From: Phoebastria nigripes
Taxonomy: Eukaryota; Chordata; Aves; Procellariiformes; Diomedeidae
DNA: 64,000 bases
Assembly (NCBI GenBank): GCA_035582835.1
Contig: JAYKAV010000289.1
Span: 1,820,853-1,884,852, forward strand
Reading direction: 5' to 3'
How positions within the stretch are numbered: the stretch's first letter is position 1; every line of letters starts with the position of its first letter. The notes beneath the pieces are model-generated. The model had not been told where the DNA came from. It saw nothing but the letters and a program-made list of their open reading frames with translations, and did not search any database. The translations under genes were made by a program, and so were the position numbers. Positions 21,835-33,389 of the stretch are shown one piece after another.

Positions 21835-22260
21835 TTTCATTGTTCTATTGAAACAAAAATATAATTCTATTGAAACAAAAGCGTGTCTCAGTAACGCTTC
21901 AATTTCCATCACATTTTCAGCAGAAGAAAACATAAACACATAGTTTCGCTTTTCATTTTGTTGAAGTGGAACTTTTTTTTTTTTTGGCTGTGGTAAAAAT
22001 GTTCATTTTGATGATATTGTTGAAATCATACTCTTTAAATACATGGCTCATATTGAAACAATGAACAAATATTATTTGATATTTTCTGCTGTGTTCGCTT
22101 TTCATTATAATAGTTCAACATTGCTGGAGTTGAAGATGTTCATAAAAATCAAGCATCATGATGTTTCCAATTAATATTTTGACATTTTTGATCTGGGGGT
22201 AATTTTGCATTTGCATTTTGATGTATAACAAAAACAAATGTTAAAATTTCAGGGAATTTG
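21835..22260. repeat. AT-rich fold-back repeat class, copy 3, with internal duplication
   Basis: A perfect 16-bp direct repeat TTCTATTGAAACAAAA lies at 21843-21858 and 21865-21880, period 22. It is followed by TTTTCATTTTGTTGAAG, GTTCATTTTGATGATATTG, CATATTGAAACAATG and TTTTGACATTTTTGATC words. This is the longest clear copy of the class. An octamer ATTTGCAT lies at 22209-22216. Confidence 0.5.
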
Positions 22261-22780
22261 CTCTGCCTGTTCTAACCAAGGGGGATGGAGGATTTCCCAG
22301 TGATTGTGTTTGGACAGTGCTTGTAATGAGAAGCCCTTCTGCAACTGATCTAGTAAAAGAGGAAATTTTTTGCTATAATTAAAGAGGGTTGGCAGTTTAA
22401 ATTTGTGGTGTTAAANAATTAATTATTAACACAAATAAAAATCTTTGGAAATCCAACAAAATTTTATTTAGCAAAAAGAAGAATCTTTCAGGGGGAAAAA
22501 AATCGGATTTTTTTCAACCAGTTCTCTCTCTGTTTAAATTTGAATGAATAGCAGTGGAAGAGCCTCACATCCATCACTCAGCTTTCCTAAAAATACAGAT
22601 TTTTTTTTAAAAAACAAAAATCTGTCTTGTTTGTTAAATTAAGGTATTAGAACCTGTCTCTCTGCTCATCTCTTCTTCTCCAGGCCAGGATTATGTTTTG
22701 ATTTNTAATAAAATTTGACACAAAACTGACAATATTTTGACCAGGCTTTGCATTCTGGAGATTAAAATAAGCATCTGAAA
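22261..22780. other. AT-rich stretch with inverted repeat
   Basis: No gene. Isolated Ns lie at 22416 and 22705. The 10-bp inverted repeat at 22595-22625 is listed separately. Confidence 0.5.
22595..22625. repeat. 10-bp inverted repeat
   Basis: ACAGATTTTT (22595-22604) pairs perfectly with AAAAATCTGT (22616-22625) across an 11-base T/A-rich loop that can pair further. It probably belongs to the AT-rich fold-back class. Confidence 0.7.
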
Positions 22781-23098
22781 ATGGCAGCATCCCTTGCAGT
22801 TACATTCCCCGGCCTCCTCTCCTTCCTGCCGCTTCTCTGGCCGGTCGCCTCTGACTCCCGCATCCCTGACACCTCTCTGCTTGCCACCGCTTTCTTGCTC
22901 CTCATGCCCAGGCTCCACGGAGCCTCCTCAGTCCCTTCCCTCTGCCCGAGTCCCTCGCATCACCTTGGCGAGAAGGACTTTCGCCTGCTCCCTCCGGCAG
23001 CCTGGCTCCCTTCCACCGCCGTGTCACAGCAGCATCGCGCGGGTACCGTCGCTGTCCCTTACATTCCCTCACAAATTGAATTCATCATGAACGTATGA
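22781..23098 (+). other. Orphan 105-codon open frame in a GC-rich islet
   Basis: An ATG with A at -3 and G at +4 opens a frame to a TGA at 23096-23098. The first ~50 residues are hydrophobic with a signal-peptide-like start (MAASLAVTFPGLLSFLPLLW), then Ser/Pro/His-rich sequence. AATAAA hexamers lie at 23098-23103 and 23114-23119. Against coding: the next frame is open over nearly the same bases (22794-23090), so pyrimidine-rich composition alone can explain the lack of stops. No family recognised. Confidence 0.15.
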
Positions 23099-23429
23099 AT
23101 AAATCCCCAAGAGAATAAAAGTTCTCGGAGGTAATTGAATCACACAAGAGTGATGGGGTTTTCTTTTTTTTTTTTTTCTTGACTCATTCCCAGCCGAGGT
23201 TCAATCAGCATTCATTACTCCCACCTCCCTCCATCTGCAGCAGCAGAGGAACTGGGTGAAGGAGGACTCTTAGCCTTCTGATTAAATCTTCCAAACATGA
23301 TGGCCTATCAAGCCCAGTAATTTGTGAGCCAGGAAACGTGAGATTTTAATTCAACACAGATAAAAAGGCGCAAACCATAGAACCAGCTGAGAAGAACAGA
23401 GGAAGAGAATCGTATTGACAGTATCACGG
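23099..23429. other. Non-coding stretch
   Basis: No gene. A T-rich tract lies at 23163-23178. No recognised element. Confidence 0.45.
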
Positions 23430-23815
23430 TTTAAAATTTTTTTTCAAAAGGACAGTTTGATTAAAAAGTGTTTGAAAATATTTTCAAGCGTGGAGCCACT
23501 TACAGTAGAAAAATGCTGAAACAATTAGCAATCAAAAGAAAATCTTTTGATTTGACATTTTTGCCCTCTTATTTGATTTTGCTTCAGTTTAAGGAAAATA
23601 TTAGGGAAAAAAACCTAAAATTGAATGGAAATAATAGCAATATTCCGCACATATATGCCACTTGATTAAACATTTAGATTGCAGTGTTTTGACATTCTCA
23701 AAATGAAACATTTTGACATTATGAAATGGAATTTTTCAATAAGCTTGTTTTGATCTTTCTAGATCAAAAAATATCCTGGAATTCTCCATCAAAACGGTGT
23801 TTCGAGAATTCACTT
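23430..23815. repeat. AT-rich fold-back repeat class, copy 4
   Basis: TTTTGACATT occurs twice (23687-23696, 23711-23720), and TTTTGATCT/AGATCAAAA form a perfect 9-bp hairpin at 23748-23769 with a 4-base loop. GAAAATATTTTCAAG and AAATGAAACATTTTGACA add to the self-complementary texture shared with the other copies. Confidence 0.5.
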
Positions 23816-24074
23816 CTCAGGCTGATTTGAGGGAATGAGATTTCTGCTTTGTAAAGGCTCCAGCAGCCGGCGGCGCGTGGAGGCTGTCAGCCCAGCAGTT
23901 AGCGACGGAGAGGCACATCTCACCTGACGCCGTCCCCAGCGAAGGCTCTGATGTGGCACCTCAGGAATACATGCAGAGGCACAGCCGAATATGTACGTCA
24001 AAGACTCACGCATGCCTTTATGCCNATGAAACTGAGCGAACCCTCGGACATACACCACGAAGGCTCTGATGTCC
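23816..24074. other. GC-rich segment with 14-bp direct repeat
   Basis: GAAGGCTCTGATGT occurs exactly at 23941-23954 and 24059-24072, enclosing 104 bp. The enclosed piece has no poly-A tail. It could be a target-site duplication around a small insertion, or a local duplication. The left part (23866-23940) is CpG-richer than its surroundings. Confidence 0.45.
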
Positions 24075-24140
24075 TCAGCTGGGATCTAACCTGTGACCTT
24101 TAGCACTAAAAACACAAGACTTTGCCACCTGAGCTAAAGA
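24075..24140 (-). mobile_element. tRNA-like SINE head (tRNA-derived relic)
   Basis: On the minus strand, TAGCTCAGGTGG (24136 to 24125) fits the RNA polymerase III A box exactly, and GGTTAGATCCC (24091 to 24081) is one base from the B box, with 33 bases between them. The acceptor stem does not pair and the T stem pairs only partly, so this is not a functional tRNA. A tRNA-derived SINE remnant is the best reading; family not known to me. Confidence 0.55.
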
Positions 24141-25259
24141 ACATATTCTGCAGCTGCAAGAAAATCCCAGGCTCTGCAGTGCTTTTGCCCACTAGAGGGA
24201 AGTGGATTCACGCGCACACGGGGTGAGCGTACAGCAGTGCACATGCGATGGCTTTGTACGCTCGCTCCCCACGCCGGCACCGAGCTGGACCCGGCGGGAA
24301 GGCTGCTGGAGCATTCAGCTGTCCATCGCGATGTCTCTGCCAAAGCGCTGGTGGCAGCTGAAGGGGGCAACAGGCATCGCTCGAATGACCGTATCCACGC
24401 TCCCCGTCTCTTGCCATTATCAGCACACTTGCGCAGGCACAGCCCCACTGTTGGCAGATGTCCCCTTAGTGGATAAAAATACAGTGGCAAAACTTGAGCT
24501 CTGCAGGGAAAGGATTGAGCTACATGCTCACTTGAAGAATATCTATAAAGTTGTGCTTGAATTGGTGGAGGAACACTGAAGATCTGGCCGTAAGCCATCT
24601 CAGCGCTGTCTGCACTTGGAAAACTGCTAAATGCACAGATGTAATCCATACAGATGGGTTAAACATGAGCATCCAAGGCAGTGCAGTAAAGCGCACGCGG
24701 TGACAGTATGTATATGTAAGCAATCAAACACAGGCTGTATGAGATTATATATATGTGACCAAATACACGCTGTGCTGACTGTTCAGCCAGCAAGGTTAAC
24801 ATATATTCTCCTGAGTAGATTGTCTTTTAAGGCAAAGCTCTTACATGCTAATGCAAATGTAAGAGAAGATATATCTCCATGAACACAGAAGAAAGGAAAA
24901 CGTATTTGTGATACACAGATTTAAGTGACCTGCACAAACCTATGGATATAAGCTACCTAATTGCCTGTATAAAACTGGGAATACTGACATGTGACTATGC
25001 GCAGAAACACATGCAGCACGCCTCAGTCCTTCGTGGATGTACTGCTATGGATGCGCAGAAAGACTGTTGCATGCATGAGTGCACAACCTCCCTCCCCTTA
25101 TACAAATACACTCCAGGTGTGAACAACCCTTAGAAAAGGCTACAGGCAAACCAAGTCAAATGCATCTTTACAAATCCTAGCTAGAGACGTCAGGATTGAA
25201 GAAGTAACGAGCAAAGCAGGAGAGAGAGAATACAGCTGGAGAGGAGGTGATGAGAGATC
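24141..25259. other. Non-coding stretch
   Basis: No gene. The frames at 24134-24649 (minus, 171 codons) and 24202-24579 (plus, 125 codons) overlap each other in GC-richer sequence and neither has a recognisable feature. Diffuse CA/TA alternation (ATATATATG, CATGCATG) marks 24700-25090. An octamer ATGCAAAT lies at 24851-24858. Confidence 0.45.
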
Positions 25260-27739
25260 ATGCTAAGGAAACCTTCAAGGGGTCTAAGAAATCTTATCCC
25301 TCCCCTGGGATGCTCAACAGCGAGTCACGGCTGCCAGTGCGTGACTGTCTCTTCTGGTGGCTATGGAGATGGTAGACACTGTGAAGTGTGTCCCTCACGC
25401 TTTGAGAGGGGAAATAGTCTGTCCTTTCTCCCTTGGAGTCTCTGTCTCCCTGTGGCTCCATCNCCCAGGGAGTCCAGTAATGCTGATGATACTGGTATTG
25501 CACAGAGACTAAGTCCAGCAGTGTCAAGCATGAGGTAAAAAGCCTTGCACCTCAGTTTTCAGCTTGAAACACGCTTTTGAACGAGAGTGGACATTATAAT
25601 TAACCTGTTGATATTCCCCCTGCCTGCAAGTGTTCAAAATTTTGTGGGCTTTTACACTTCAGCTATTTTTTTTCTCTGCTGTCTAAAGGGCTGTCTCCAT
25701 TCCTGGGGAAAGCCCATTGGTATTTCCACTCCTGTTTTGGCATTTTGTTGGAAAACTGATAAAATTTGTACCTTTTCCCTAGTTCACTCCAATGGCTCTC
25801 AAGAGCACAGTCTTCAGCCAATTTAAATTTGTGATACCCTGTGGAAGGCAATAGAGATTTAATGGAGCTACTTTGTGTTAGAGCATCTGGCCCCAAATTC
25901 TCCAGGGAAGCAGAGTATCATGTACCAGATCAAAGGGCCAGGTTGATGTGTGCTACAAACAGGGAATAGGGAAATTTGTTGAGATGGAAAATGATTTTGC
26001 CACCTGCTTCCTCACCTTGAGCAGGACCTAAAACAAAGTCCCTGGCAGGGTTCCTAAATGGAGTTATATTACAATATTTAACAGGAATATTATTAATACT
26101 AGTAGTAATTTTTGATTTACAGTTTCATGCTTGTTCCTAACTTCTTTCCTTCTTTCATCACTCGAAGAAAGAAGCAGCAGAATATTATGAGATGAGGCTG
26201 TCTGATGTCATGTTTTAAATATATTTGACAGCTAGAAATATGGAAAACCCATAAAGGAAGCCTGTCCTGATATAGTGAGATTTCCAGGGTAATTTTTTCC
26301 TGATCTGGATACATTGGTGAGAATTCAGCTCAGATTTGGGGTGTTTTTCCACCAAGAACATCCTGAGTTTTGGTCTTATTTCTTGTCTCAGATACCAAGT
26401 TCTCTCTATCTCCTGTATCTTTAATGTAGGATCCCTGCAAAACTCAAAACTGGAAGACATTGTTTATCATTATGTTAATCCCATGCAATAATAGCATGAA
26501 GCAGAAACCACATGGGACATAAGGAGCAGTGCTGCTTTCTGGCCCTGAATTTTCCAAATCAGAGACAGACACTAGTGGGTGACTGAGGGTTTTCTTCAGG
26601 TCCGTGTTGAAAGATAAAAGAACAGTGTTCAACCCTACACATGAGCAACAAAACCTAGGTATCAGTTAAAATGTCAAACTGGCTTTTAAAAGACCAAAAG
26701 TAAAATAGAGACCTTATCCCAGATTATGTCAAAGTGACTCATGGACACCATGAGCAGTAGCTCTGGAGTGAAAGAGGTCCCATCTTGATGACACCAAGTG
26801 TTCTGCCATTTTATGATCCAAACACCCCACTCAACACCAGTCTTGACCATCTAAAACATGGTCTATCTACTCCGTCAAATCAGCAGAGCAGTTTGTGACG
26901 GCCTTGGGGGAGATTTTAATCTCATCAAGTTTCTTCTTTCCCCTTCTTTTTTTCCTGTTGTGGGAGCAGTTGCCAGGTCTCTACTCTCATTCTGTAACTG
27001 CAACCCCTGAGAAGAAGCAGGCTGAAGAAGAGCCAGTTTATTTCATTTGCTGATGCTGTAAACCCTGTCCAGCTGCTCTCCTTGTTCTCGTGAGCACCAC
27101 AGCCAGGACTGCTGCTGTCTCCACATTGCAGTGCCTCTGTCAGTGCGATAAGGCTGCAGCAGCACACAGAGCATCCGTCACCAAGGAGCAGTGTGACAGG
27201 ACAGATTCCCTGACACTGTACTTGGGAAAACACACCCCTGCCAAGAAATACACGCATAGACCTGCAACAGTGTATACGCACATTTACATGCATGCTAATA
27301 TATAAATGTACATAGTCATCTGCCTGCACCTCAAAAGTCTACACAAATACATTCCAAGGATCTCTATGGAAAGAAATGTATAAAGCTGCCCCATCCTGCC
27401 CATAGGACTGAAAAGGGGTGGTTTTTTATTGATCTGATAAGCTATGTATTGGAGACAACAGGACAAGTACCAGAAATGGCAGAATTAACTCCTGTGCAGG
27501 GGTCACATGCCACCAGCTGAGGTTGTGGAAGAGCATAAGATAATCCTTCCAAAAAGACAGGGAAGCTGCCTTCTTCATTAACTTTTGGGGGGAGATTTCT
27601 AAGTCTGCTACTGCTAGCCGAAAGATTGATCCTGGCTGGCTTCCACCCAGTGAAAACCTTGTCTTGTATCCGTGCTGTTACCAGGAACAAGATCAGTAAA
27701 AAACATTTTAGGATACATTTTTTCTGATTGGAGTATCTT
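25260..27739. other. Non-coding stretch
   Basis: No gene, no recognised transposon. Alternating purine-pyrimidine words (ATACGCAC, CATGCATG) occur near 27240-27310. The remaining sequence is ordinary mixed DNA with short frames on both strands. Confidence 0.45.
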
Positions 27740-27870
27740 GGGGTTTAATTCTTAACTGCTGTATGCTCCCGGTGTGACCCTGATCACGGCCAAGTCAGCT
27801 TTACAAAAAACTTCACATGGTGAAAGAAATAATGCCTATAGGGATTCACAAGAGTGTTTACATAAATGCA
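27740..27870 (+). mobile_element. MIR SINE relic
   Basis: GGTGTGACCCTGATCACGGC, CAAGTCAGCTTTAC, AACTTCACATGGTGAAAG and AAATAATGCCTATAGGGATT occur in MIR order (TGTGACC-TTGGGCAAGTCA, then TCTGTAAAA, then AATAATACCTA and GGATT). This is the clearest MIR copy in the window. Confidence 0.72.
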
Positions 27871-29340
27871 AAACATTGGGCCCATTTATTTCCTTGATCT
27901 AACTTGCTTATGTACTTTTGAAAACCCTGCCAACCATCCAACCATCTCTGTGACTCTTCACCCACCTCCCTACTGTGGAAAATCAGTCTGAAGGGCAAAA
28001 AACAGAGATACATTAGGTGACTGAAGCTGGAAAAAAACTGAACTATTAATTAGCCGGTTTTAGGCAGGTTATTTTGTGGGGAAGGGAAGAACTATCCTTC
28101 TTTCAATTTTTTCTTTGAAAAAATGGAATAACAGATCTTCTCTTCCAAACTTCCATGATAGTTTGTCCATGTGGATGTTGGCTTCGGATGCACGGCTATC
28201 CCCAACTATGAAGACACAATGCGGTTCAGGCTCAACTACAAGGTGACGTTTGCAGGCTGGGATCAAACTGGCGCAAAGGTTGTGGTCAGGTAAGGACTCA
28301 GCCCTTCCTGTGCGTCTACCTGAAGCTTTTTCAAACTGTCTAGCCCCTATTAATCCACCAAAATAGATGGACAATATCAGGAGAGCAGGTTTTCTTCCTG
28401 ATATTTTTATCATTTTCTCTTTGCTTATGCTTCAGAAATACTGTCAGAATTAGCCTCCTTGCTGGTATTTCAGGACATGTGCATCTGATTCCAGGTGGAA
28501 TCAGAATGATTGGAAAACACTGAAATGAAGAATGAAATATTCTTTTAATGAAAAAGAAGACTCTTGGGTAGGAGTTGGAGGCTTATTTTCTTTTTTTTCA
28601 TTAATCTGAACGAAGATTCTTCTAGCCTTAGATCTCAACCAACATCTTTATCCTAACTAGGAAACACATCCCAATAGGTCTCCACTTTAGCAATGTTTCT
28701 TACCTAAAGTCTGTCTGAAGTGGAGGAAAAGTGAGTGCATCTGTTTGGGTTTCTTTTTTCCCAGCCATTTTTGTTTTGTTCTTTTTGTTTACACAGGCTA
28801 ATGATAAATTAATGGGATAAACCAAAGGCCTTGCTGGAACAGCTGTAAACTCAAGGCAGGAAGTCATTCAAAGCCTCTGAAACCTGGCTGTGTAATGCTG
28901 GAGGAGTTAATGATGAAGAACCGAATCCTCAGCTGGAGCAAATTGGCATAGTTTGCTTGAAATACATGAGTTTCACTGATTTACAGCAGTTCAGGATGTG
29001 GCCTGAAGTGTCTCACTATTCTGCTTTGTTTGCATTTTAAAGTGATCTCTGCTGGTTTCTTAATGGTTTTGTCTCCTATTGATGTATTCGTGGGATGCCA
29101 GTAACCGAGCCAGTCTCCAGCAAGCGCAGATGNTAGAGCATGGAAAAGCACTAGCTCAGTTTCCTGGGAAAATCTTTTTCTAAGAATTTCGGAATAACAC
29201 TGAGGCTATTCCTATTCCTGCAAAGATTTCTATGGGCTGACAGCTGGTACTGCCATAAGATCTATTATCTGAGGTTCACCTGTGCTCTTCTAAACATGAG
29301 GCAGTTTAATTTTGGAGTGGCTCAAGATGGTCTTACATTA
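27871..29340. other. Non-coding stretch holding one exon-like segment
   Basis: Apart from 28162-28289, listed separately, nothing is recognised. TTTGTTTGCATTTTAAAG near 29026-29043 and other AT-rich words are not diagnostic. An N lies at 29133. Confidence 0.45.
28162..28289 (+). other. Exon-like 128-bp open segment with strong donor
   Basis: A donor GTCAG|GTAAGG (GT at 28290-28291) follows 128 bases that are open in the frame starting at 28162 (42 codons). A weak acceptor ATGATAG (AG at 28160-28161) coincides with the upstream stop codons. The translation has balanced composition (VHVDVGFGCTAIPNYEDTMR at its start region) but no recognised family. The minus strand is open too. It may be an orphan exon, a degraded element, or chance. 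Confidence 0.18.
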
Positions 29341-29560
29341 TAGAGGATATTTGGATTAGATTTCTGACACTATTGAGAGTGAAGTGCTGAAAAAAATAGC
29401 CCAGGAAGGTGGTGGAATCATGATGATCGGAGAGTTTGAAGGACAGACTGGAGAACACCCTTTGGGTACAGCACCGTCAGGGTTGATCCTCCCTTGGACA
29501 AGTGGGATTGACTCAAAATGCTGGCTGTGTTCCTTTGTAGTCTTACATTTTCTAATACTA
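29341..29560 (+). mobile_element. CR1 LINE 3'-end fragment
   Basis: AGGAAGGTGGTGGAATCATG at about 29403-29422, GGAGAGTTTGAAGGACAGAC, TGGAGAACACCC, then GGGTTGATCCTCCCTTGGAC, GTGGGATTGACT and CTTACATTTTCTAATACT follow the CR1 3' untranslated region in order, where GTGGTGGAATC, GGAGGTTTTTAAG-ACAG and CTTGGA-GACTAGATGACC are landmark words. Old, 5'-truncated copy. Confidence 0.82.
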
Positions 29561-31854
29561 AAATTAACCCGGCTTGAAAGACTACTAAATTTACCAAGAG
29601 AAAGAGTGAATAAGAAATGAGTTATACATTTGCTCCTTGGCGGAGCCAGAGCTTTATCAGTCAGCCTAACCAAGTCTTTCTTCTGCTGGTCATATTACCT
29701 GATGATCCCAGCATCATCTGGATCTCCAGTCTGTGAATGAAAAATTGTTAGCAGTGGCAGAGTACATTTTCTTAACACTTGTTATAAAAGGTTTTTAGTG
29801 GAGGACACATGAGCACTCAGCTCTGCTTTTGCCTGAAAATGAAAGACTTAAAAACTGGAGGAAACAATCTTGTTGCAATTAAGCATAGGCAAAATTGCCC
29901 GCAGTTATTTGCAGCTACTAAACTGGAGGCCACTCTGAAAGCCAGGCTATCAGACGGAGCAGCTACTTCCAATTATATCCTACTGGAGGGTACTCCTAAG
30001 CTGCCAAGACTCATGGAGGAAAGCCATTCAGAAAAATCGTGACAAACTTCTCCCCATNGAAAAAAAAGTTGCTTTATCGAAGTCTAAACATTTCTTGGGA
30101 ATATGCCAAGTGCAGAAATATTTCCATAAGGAAGATTTATGAGATCCAAAGAGAAATTTCAAAAAGCAGGAAAGAAAGAGAGACAAATAAACAAACAAAC
30201 AAACAAACAGAGTGACAGAGGGCAATCTTAAAAGCGGGTGTTTAGGGAATAGACCTGGGGCACAAAGAACAAGGCTGAATCTCCAGACCCCAGAGAAGGA
30301 GCCTGACGCTGGGGATCCCTCATCTGTAGCAGCTCTGGGCAATGCTGAATGGTATCAGTTTTGCTCCAGATGGGAGCAAAAATGTAAATATGCTCTGCAT
30401 TTCGTATTCCCTCCCCAGCCGGGATAAAGGATCTGTCTACTCTTATTACTTCTCATAACCCATGTTCAACTTCAGCTAGGGCATCACCTCAATCTCTGTT
30501 ATCCATTGCATGTAGCGTGCAACAGTCCAGTCTTCAGGGAGCTGAAAGGGATTAGCATGACCTCAGTCACCTTGCTTAACAGGCAGATAACTGGAGGAAC
30601 CCAAATGGCCCATCCAGGGGAGGAGGTGGACCAAGTGCCTTGCTGAGGCCTTTGGGCTTTAAAATCTGAGAAATCAGGAGAGTGACTAGTTAAGGTGTGG
30701 CAGCTGGATGCAGAGAGGAAGGCATGCTCCAGTAGAGGAACCAAGAATTTTTTTTTTTTTTTAGATGATAATTCGTAGAGGGCAGGAAGAAAAAACTTCT
30801 AGAGTGTTAGGTTGTGGAGTCTGTGACCCAAATTTGCTGTTTCTAAACTGATTTGGTTCAAAGAGAGTTTTGATTTTAAAAATGGGACTTCTGCATGGAT
30901 CTTTTGTAAAAGATGATAGCAAGGAGGGTAGGAAGCAAGAAGTCAACAGGGAAATAAAATAGAGATCATTGCAACAGATTGCTTTGTACAACCTGTCTTG
31001 ATTTTTTTCCCCAAATTATTGGTTCACACTGCCCTTAACATTTAGATTTTCATCTGTTTGCTCCTTTCTGTGCGAGGAAAACTATGTTAGGCATCTCATA
31101 AATGCTTACATGGAGATGTTTCCCATCTGCTTGCAGATGCACCATGCTTGCTTTCTGCTAGGGACCTGGCAGTTCTCAATGTTTAAATGAAACTGAACCC
31201 ACTCCATTTGCTGGATGGGCAGAAGCCAAGGAGCAAAAATGAACATTTCTCAGTGCTGGTGATTCTGTTACAGTGCATTGAGCTCTGAAAATATTTCCAA
31301 ACATCCGCAGGTTGCTTTCTTAAGGAAGGACCCCTTCAATTAAGACCAAGAATTAAGACATCCGAAGCCCACACTCATTTGTATTTTGTGCATAAACAGA
31401 ATTATTATTTCCATTTCCCTGGCCCCCTTCCAGCTAATTCTCTTCCTTCACCATACAACATATGTATCTGTTTCTGATCCTGCAGCACCATCGTACTTCG
31501 CCATACATTGTTCAGCGTGGGCTGCCTCCATCCCAGGATAGCTTCACTTCAACAGTAGGTGGGAGGCACCATGTTTGCTGCGTTCACTCTGACACTGAGG
31601 TTTTAGTGGGCATTTTTCGTCACTGCTTTTGGCACACTTTGAAATACTCAGATATGTAGGGCTCTGCTCTGTCCTCTTCTCTGTAGGCAACCCAGCCAAA
31701 ATCCAGCAGTGCCATCCAAACACTCAAAACCTTCCCAGCTCTCTGCTTGCGCAAATCTCATCTGCCTCTTTCTCTTTTGATTCGCCTGCCTCTGAAAGGT
31801 TTGTGCATTTTGCAGACAGCATGGGGGCGGAGGCCGGGGGTGGCAGGGAAGATG
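29561..31854. other. Non-coding stretch with simple repeats
   Basis: No gene. It contains the (AAAC)n run at 30183-30209 and a 15-T run at 30748-30762. Isolated N at 30058. No recognised element otherwise. Confidence 0.5.
30183..30209. repeat. (AAAC)n microsatellite
   Basis: About six AAAC units with one AAAT variant at the left end; likely length-variable. Confidence 0.9.
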
Positions 31855-31910
31855 AAGAACTCAGTGATATACTGAGTATATAGAACAGTGTATAATATAC
31901 TGAGTGATGT
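31855..31910. repeat. ATATACTGAGT duplicate and palindrome cluster
   Basis: ATATACTGAGT occurs at 31867-31877 and 31895-31905, period 28. ACTCAGT (31859-31865) and ACTGAGT (31871-31877) form a 7-bp inverted repeat. A small locally generated repeat of unknown origin. Confidence 0.65.
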
Positions 31911-33389
31911 AACAGCGAGAGAGCTAAGTGAATGCTACCGCCTTGTGATTTACTGCTTGCAAATGGCTTCTCTTCTTCTGAAATACTGTTAATTTAATAG
32001 ACAAACATCCTAGGATAAAGGCTCACCAGAGACACAACTGATGGGATAAACATCGAGAGATTAAAGACCAGTGGGCAAAGTGTATAATTCTGTTATTAAA
32101 ATCCCAAAGTGCTCCCTTAAAATTAGACCCTAGCAAAGGAAGAGGAGTGGAAAACCTATGCTTAAAAGGGGGAGTTATTGTGTTGAGCACTTCAGAATCA
32201 TTTGCTAAGCAAAGTTAAAAGGAATAATAGCGCTGAGCTGGGTCTTCCACTTGTTTTCCTCCTGCTGTCCCTAACTATCAAAGTGGTATCAAAGAAACCT
32301 ACTTATTAGCTATGTGTTGAGAACATTTTCCAAAGGCAGCCAGAAAGCCATCAGTGACAGCATTTCTATGACCTCCTAATTGCACCCCACACAATGTGGC
32401 TGCTGTTAGGCCCAGAAGACAGATGCATTTGCAAAGTGTGTCCCATGTCATTATATCCCAGCTCACGAGTGAGCATGCCATGCCGAATGGTGCCTGTTAG
32501 GGTTTATTTTTGCAATATCTAGTGATTCCAGCTGAGATCAAGCTGTCAGTAGACTAACTGCTGCCCAGGCTCTGACACAGTCTATACCTAAAAAGCAGTC
32601 TCAACAGGGAGACCACACAAAAGGAGTTATCGCTACCGAACCGGACAGCCAGAGGAAGCTGAGGCATAGGGATCCCAATCCTCTGGATAACCCCAATCTG
32701 AACAAACCTAGCTCTTGATTCTTTATACACCATTGACCTGTTTCACTGCGGATTGCCTAAACAATAGACCAAGGTGGATGGCTTGGGCTTCCTCAGTATT
32801 GAACCCCCTCTCTGAGTGTTTTCCATGCATCCAGAGCAGTGCTGGGTGAGTCTTTTCTGATGTGCAGGTCACGGAGACAGCTAGTTTGGTTTTCTTGGAT
32901 GAGAGAAGGTCCTGATCTAGGGGAGAGGAAATGCTGAAGTAATTGCAATGACATATAGGAGGGATTTGAGGAAGACCACTGTGAAGCAAGAGAGGTCTGC
33001 ATTCCCTTGCCACCAGCCATCAGCTAGAGGGACATTGCTTCTGTTGGTTACCAAGAGACGAACAGCTTGGCAGTGGGATGCGAGCATTAGGTAGCTAAAG
33101 GCAAGGAGAGGTGTAGTACCTGGCTCTGCTTTCTGCCTGAATGCCAAATGTTCTGACTGCTTCTGTTAGATGAGCATTACTGCTGATATCATGTGGGTAC
33201 NGTGGGTAAATAATTGATGAAGACTTAGTTGCTCGTTGCTCTGGATAGTATAGTTGGGTACAGGAGAGCTTTTTTGACAGGAAGTTTCTCTGGATATAGT
33301 CTCTGATTAGCTGGTCCTTTCACTCNGAAGGCATTTTTAATGCTCTGGTCAAAATTTGGGGTTTCTGTTCCAGTGCACATTTCAGCTTT
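31911..33389. other. Non-coding stretch
   Basis: No gene recognised. Ns lie at 33201 and 33326. Short frames on the minus strand (32723-33147) overlap in several frames and lack domains. Confidence 0.5.

Noticed and set aside
24075..24140. Functional tRNA gene
   Set aside because: A and B boxes are present but the acceptor stem does not pair and the T stem is broken; it is a tRNA-derived relic.
24134..24649. 171-codon minus-strand frame and the 125-codon plus-strand frame over the same DNA
   Set aside because: Opposite-strand overlap in GC-richer sequence, partly within a tRNA-like repeat; no protein character.
30183..30209. CRISPR-like repeat
   Set aside because: It is a plain AAAC microsatellite without spacers; this is vertebrate DNA.
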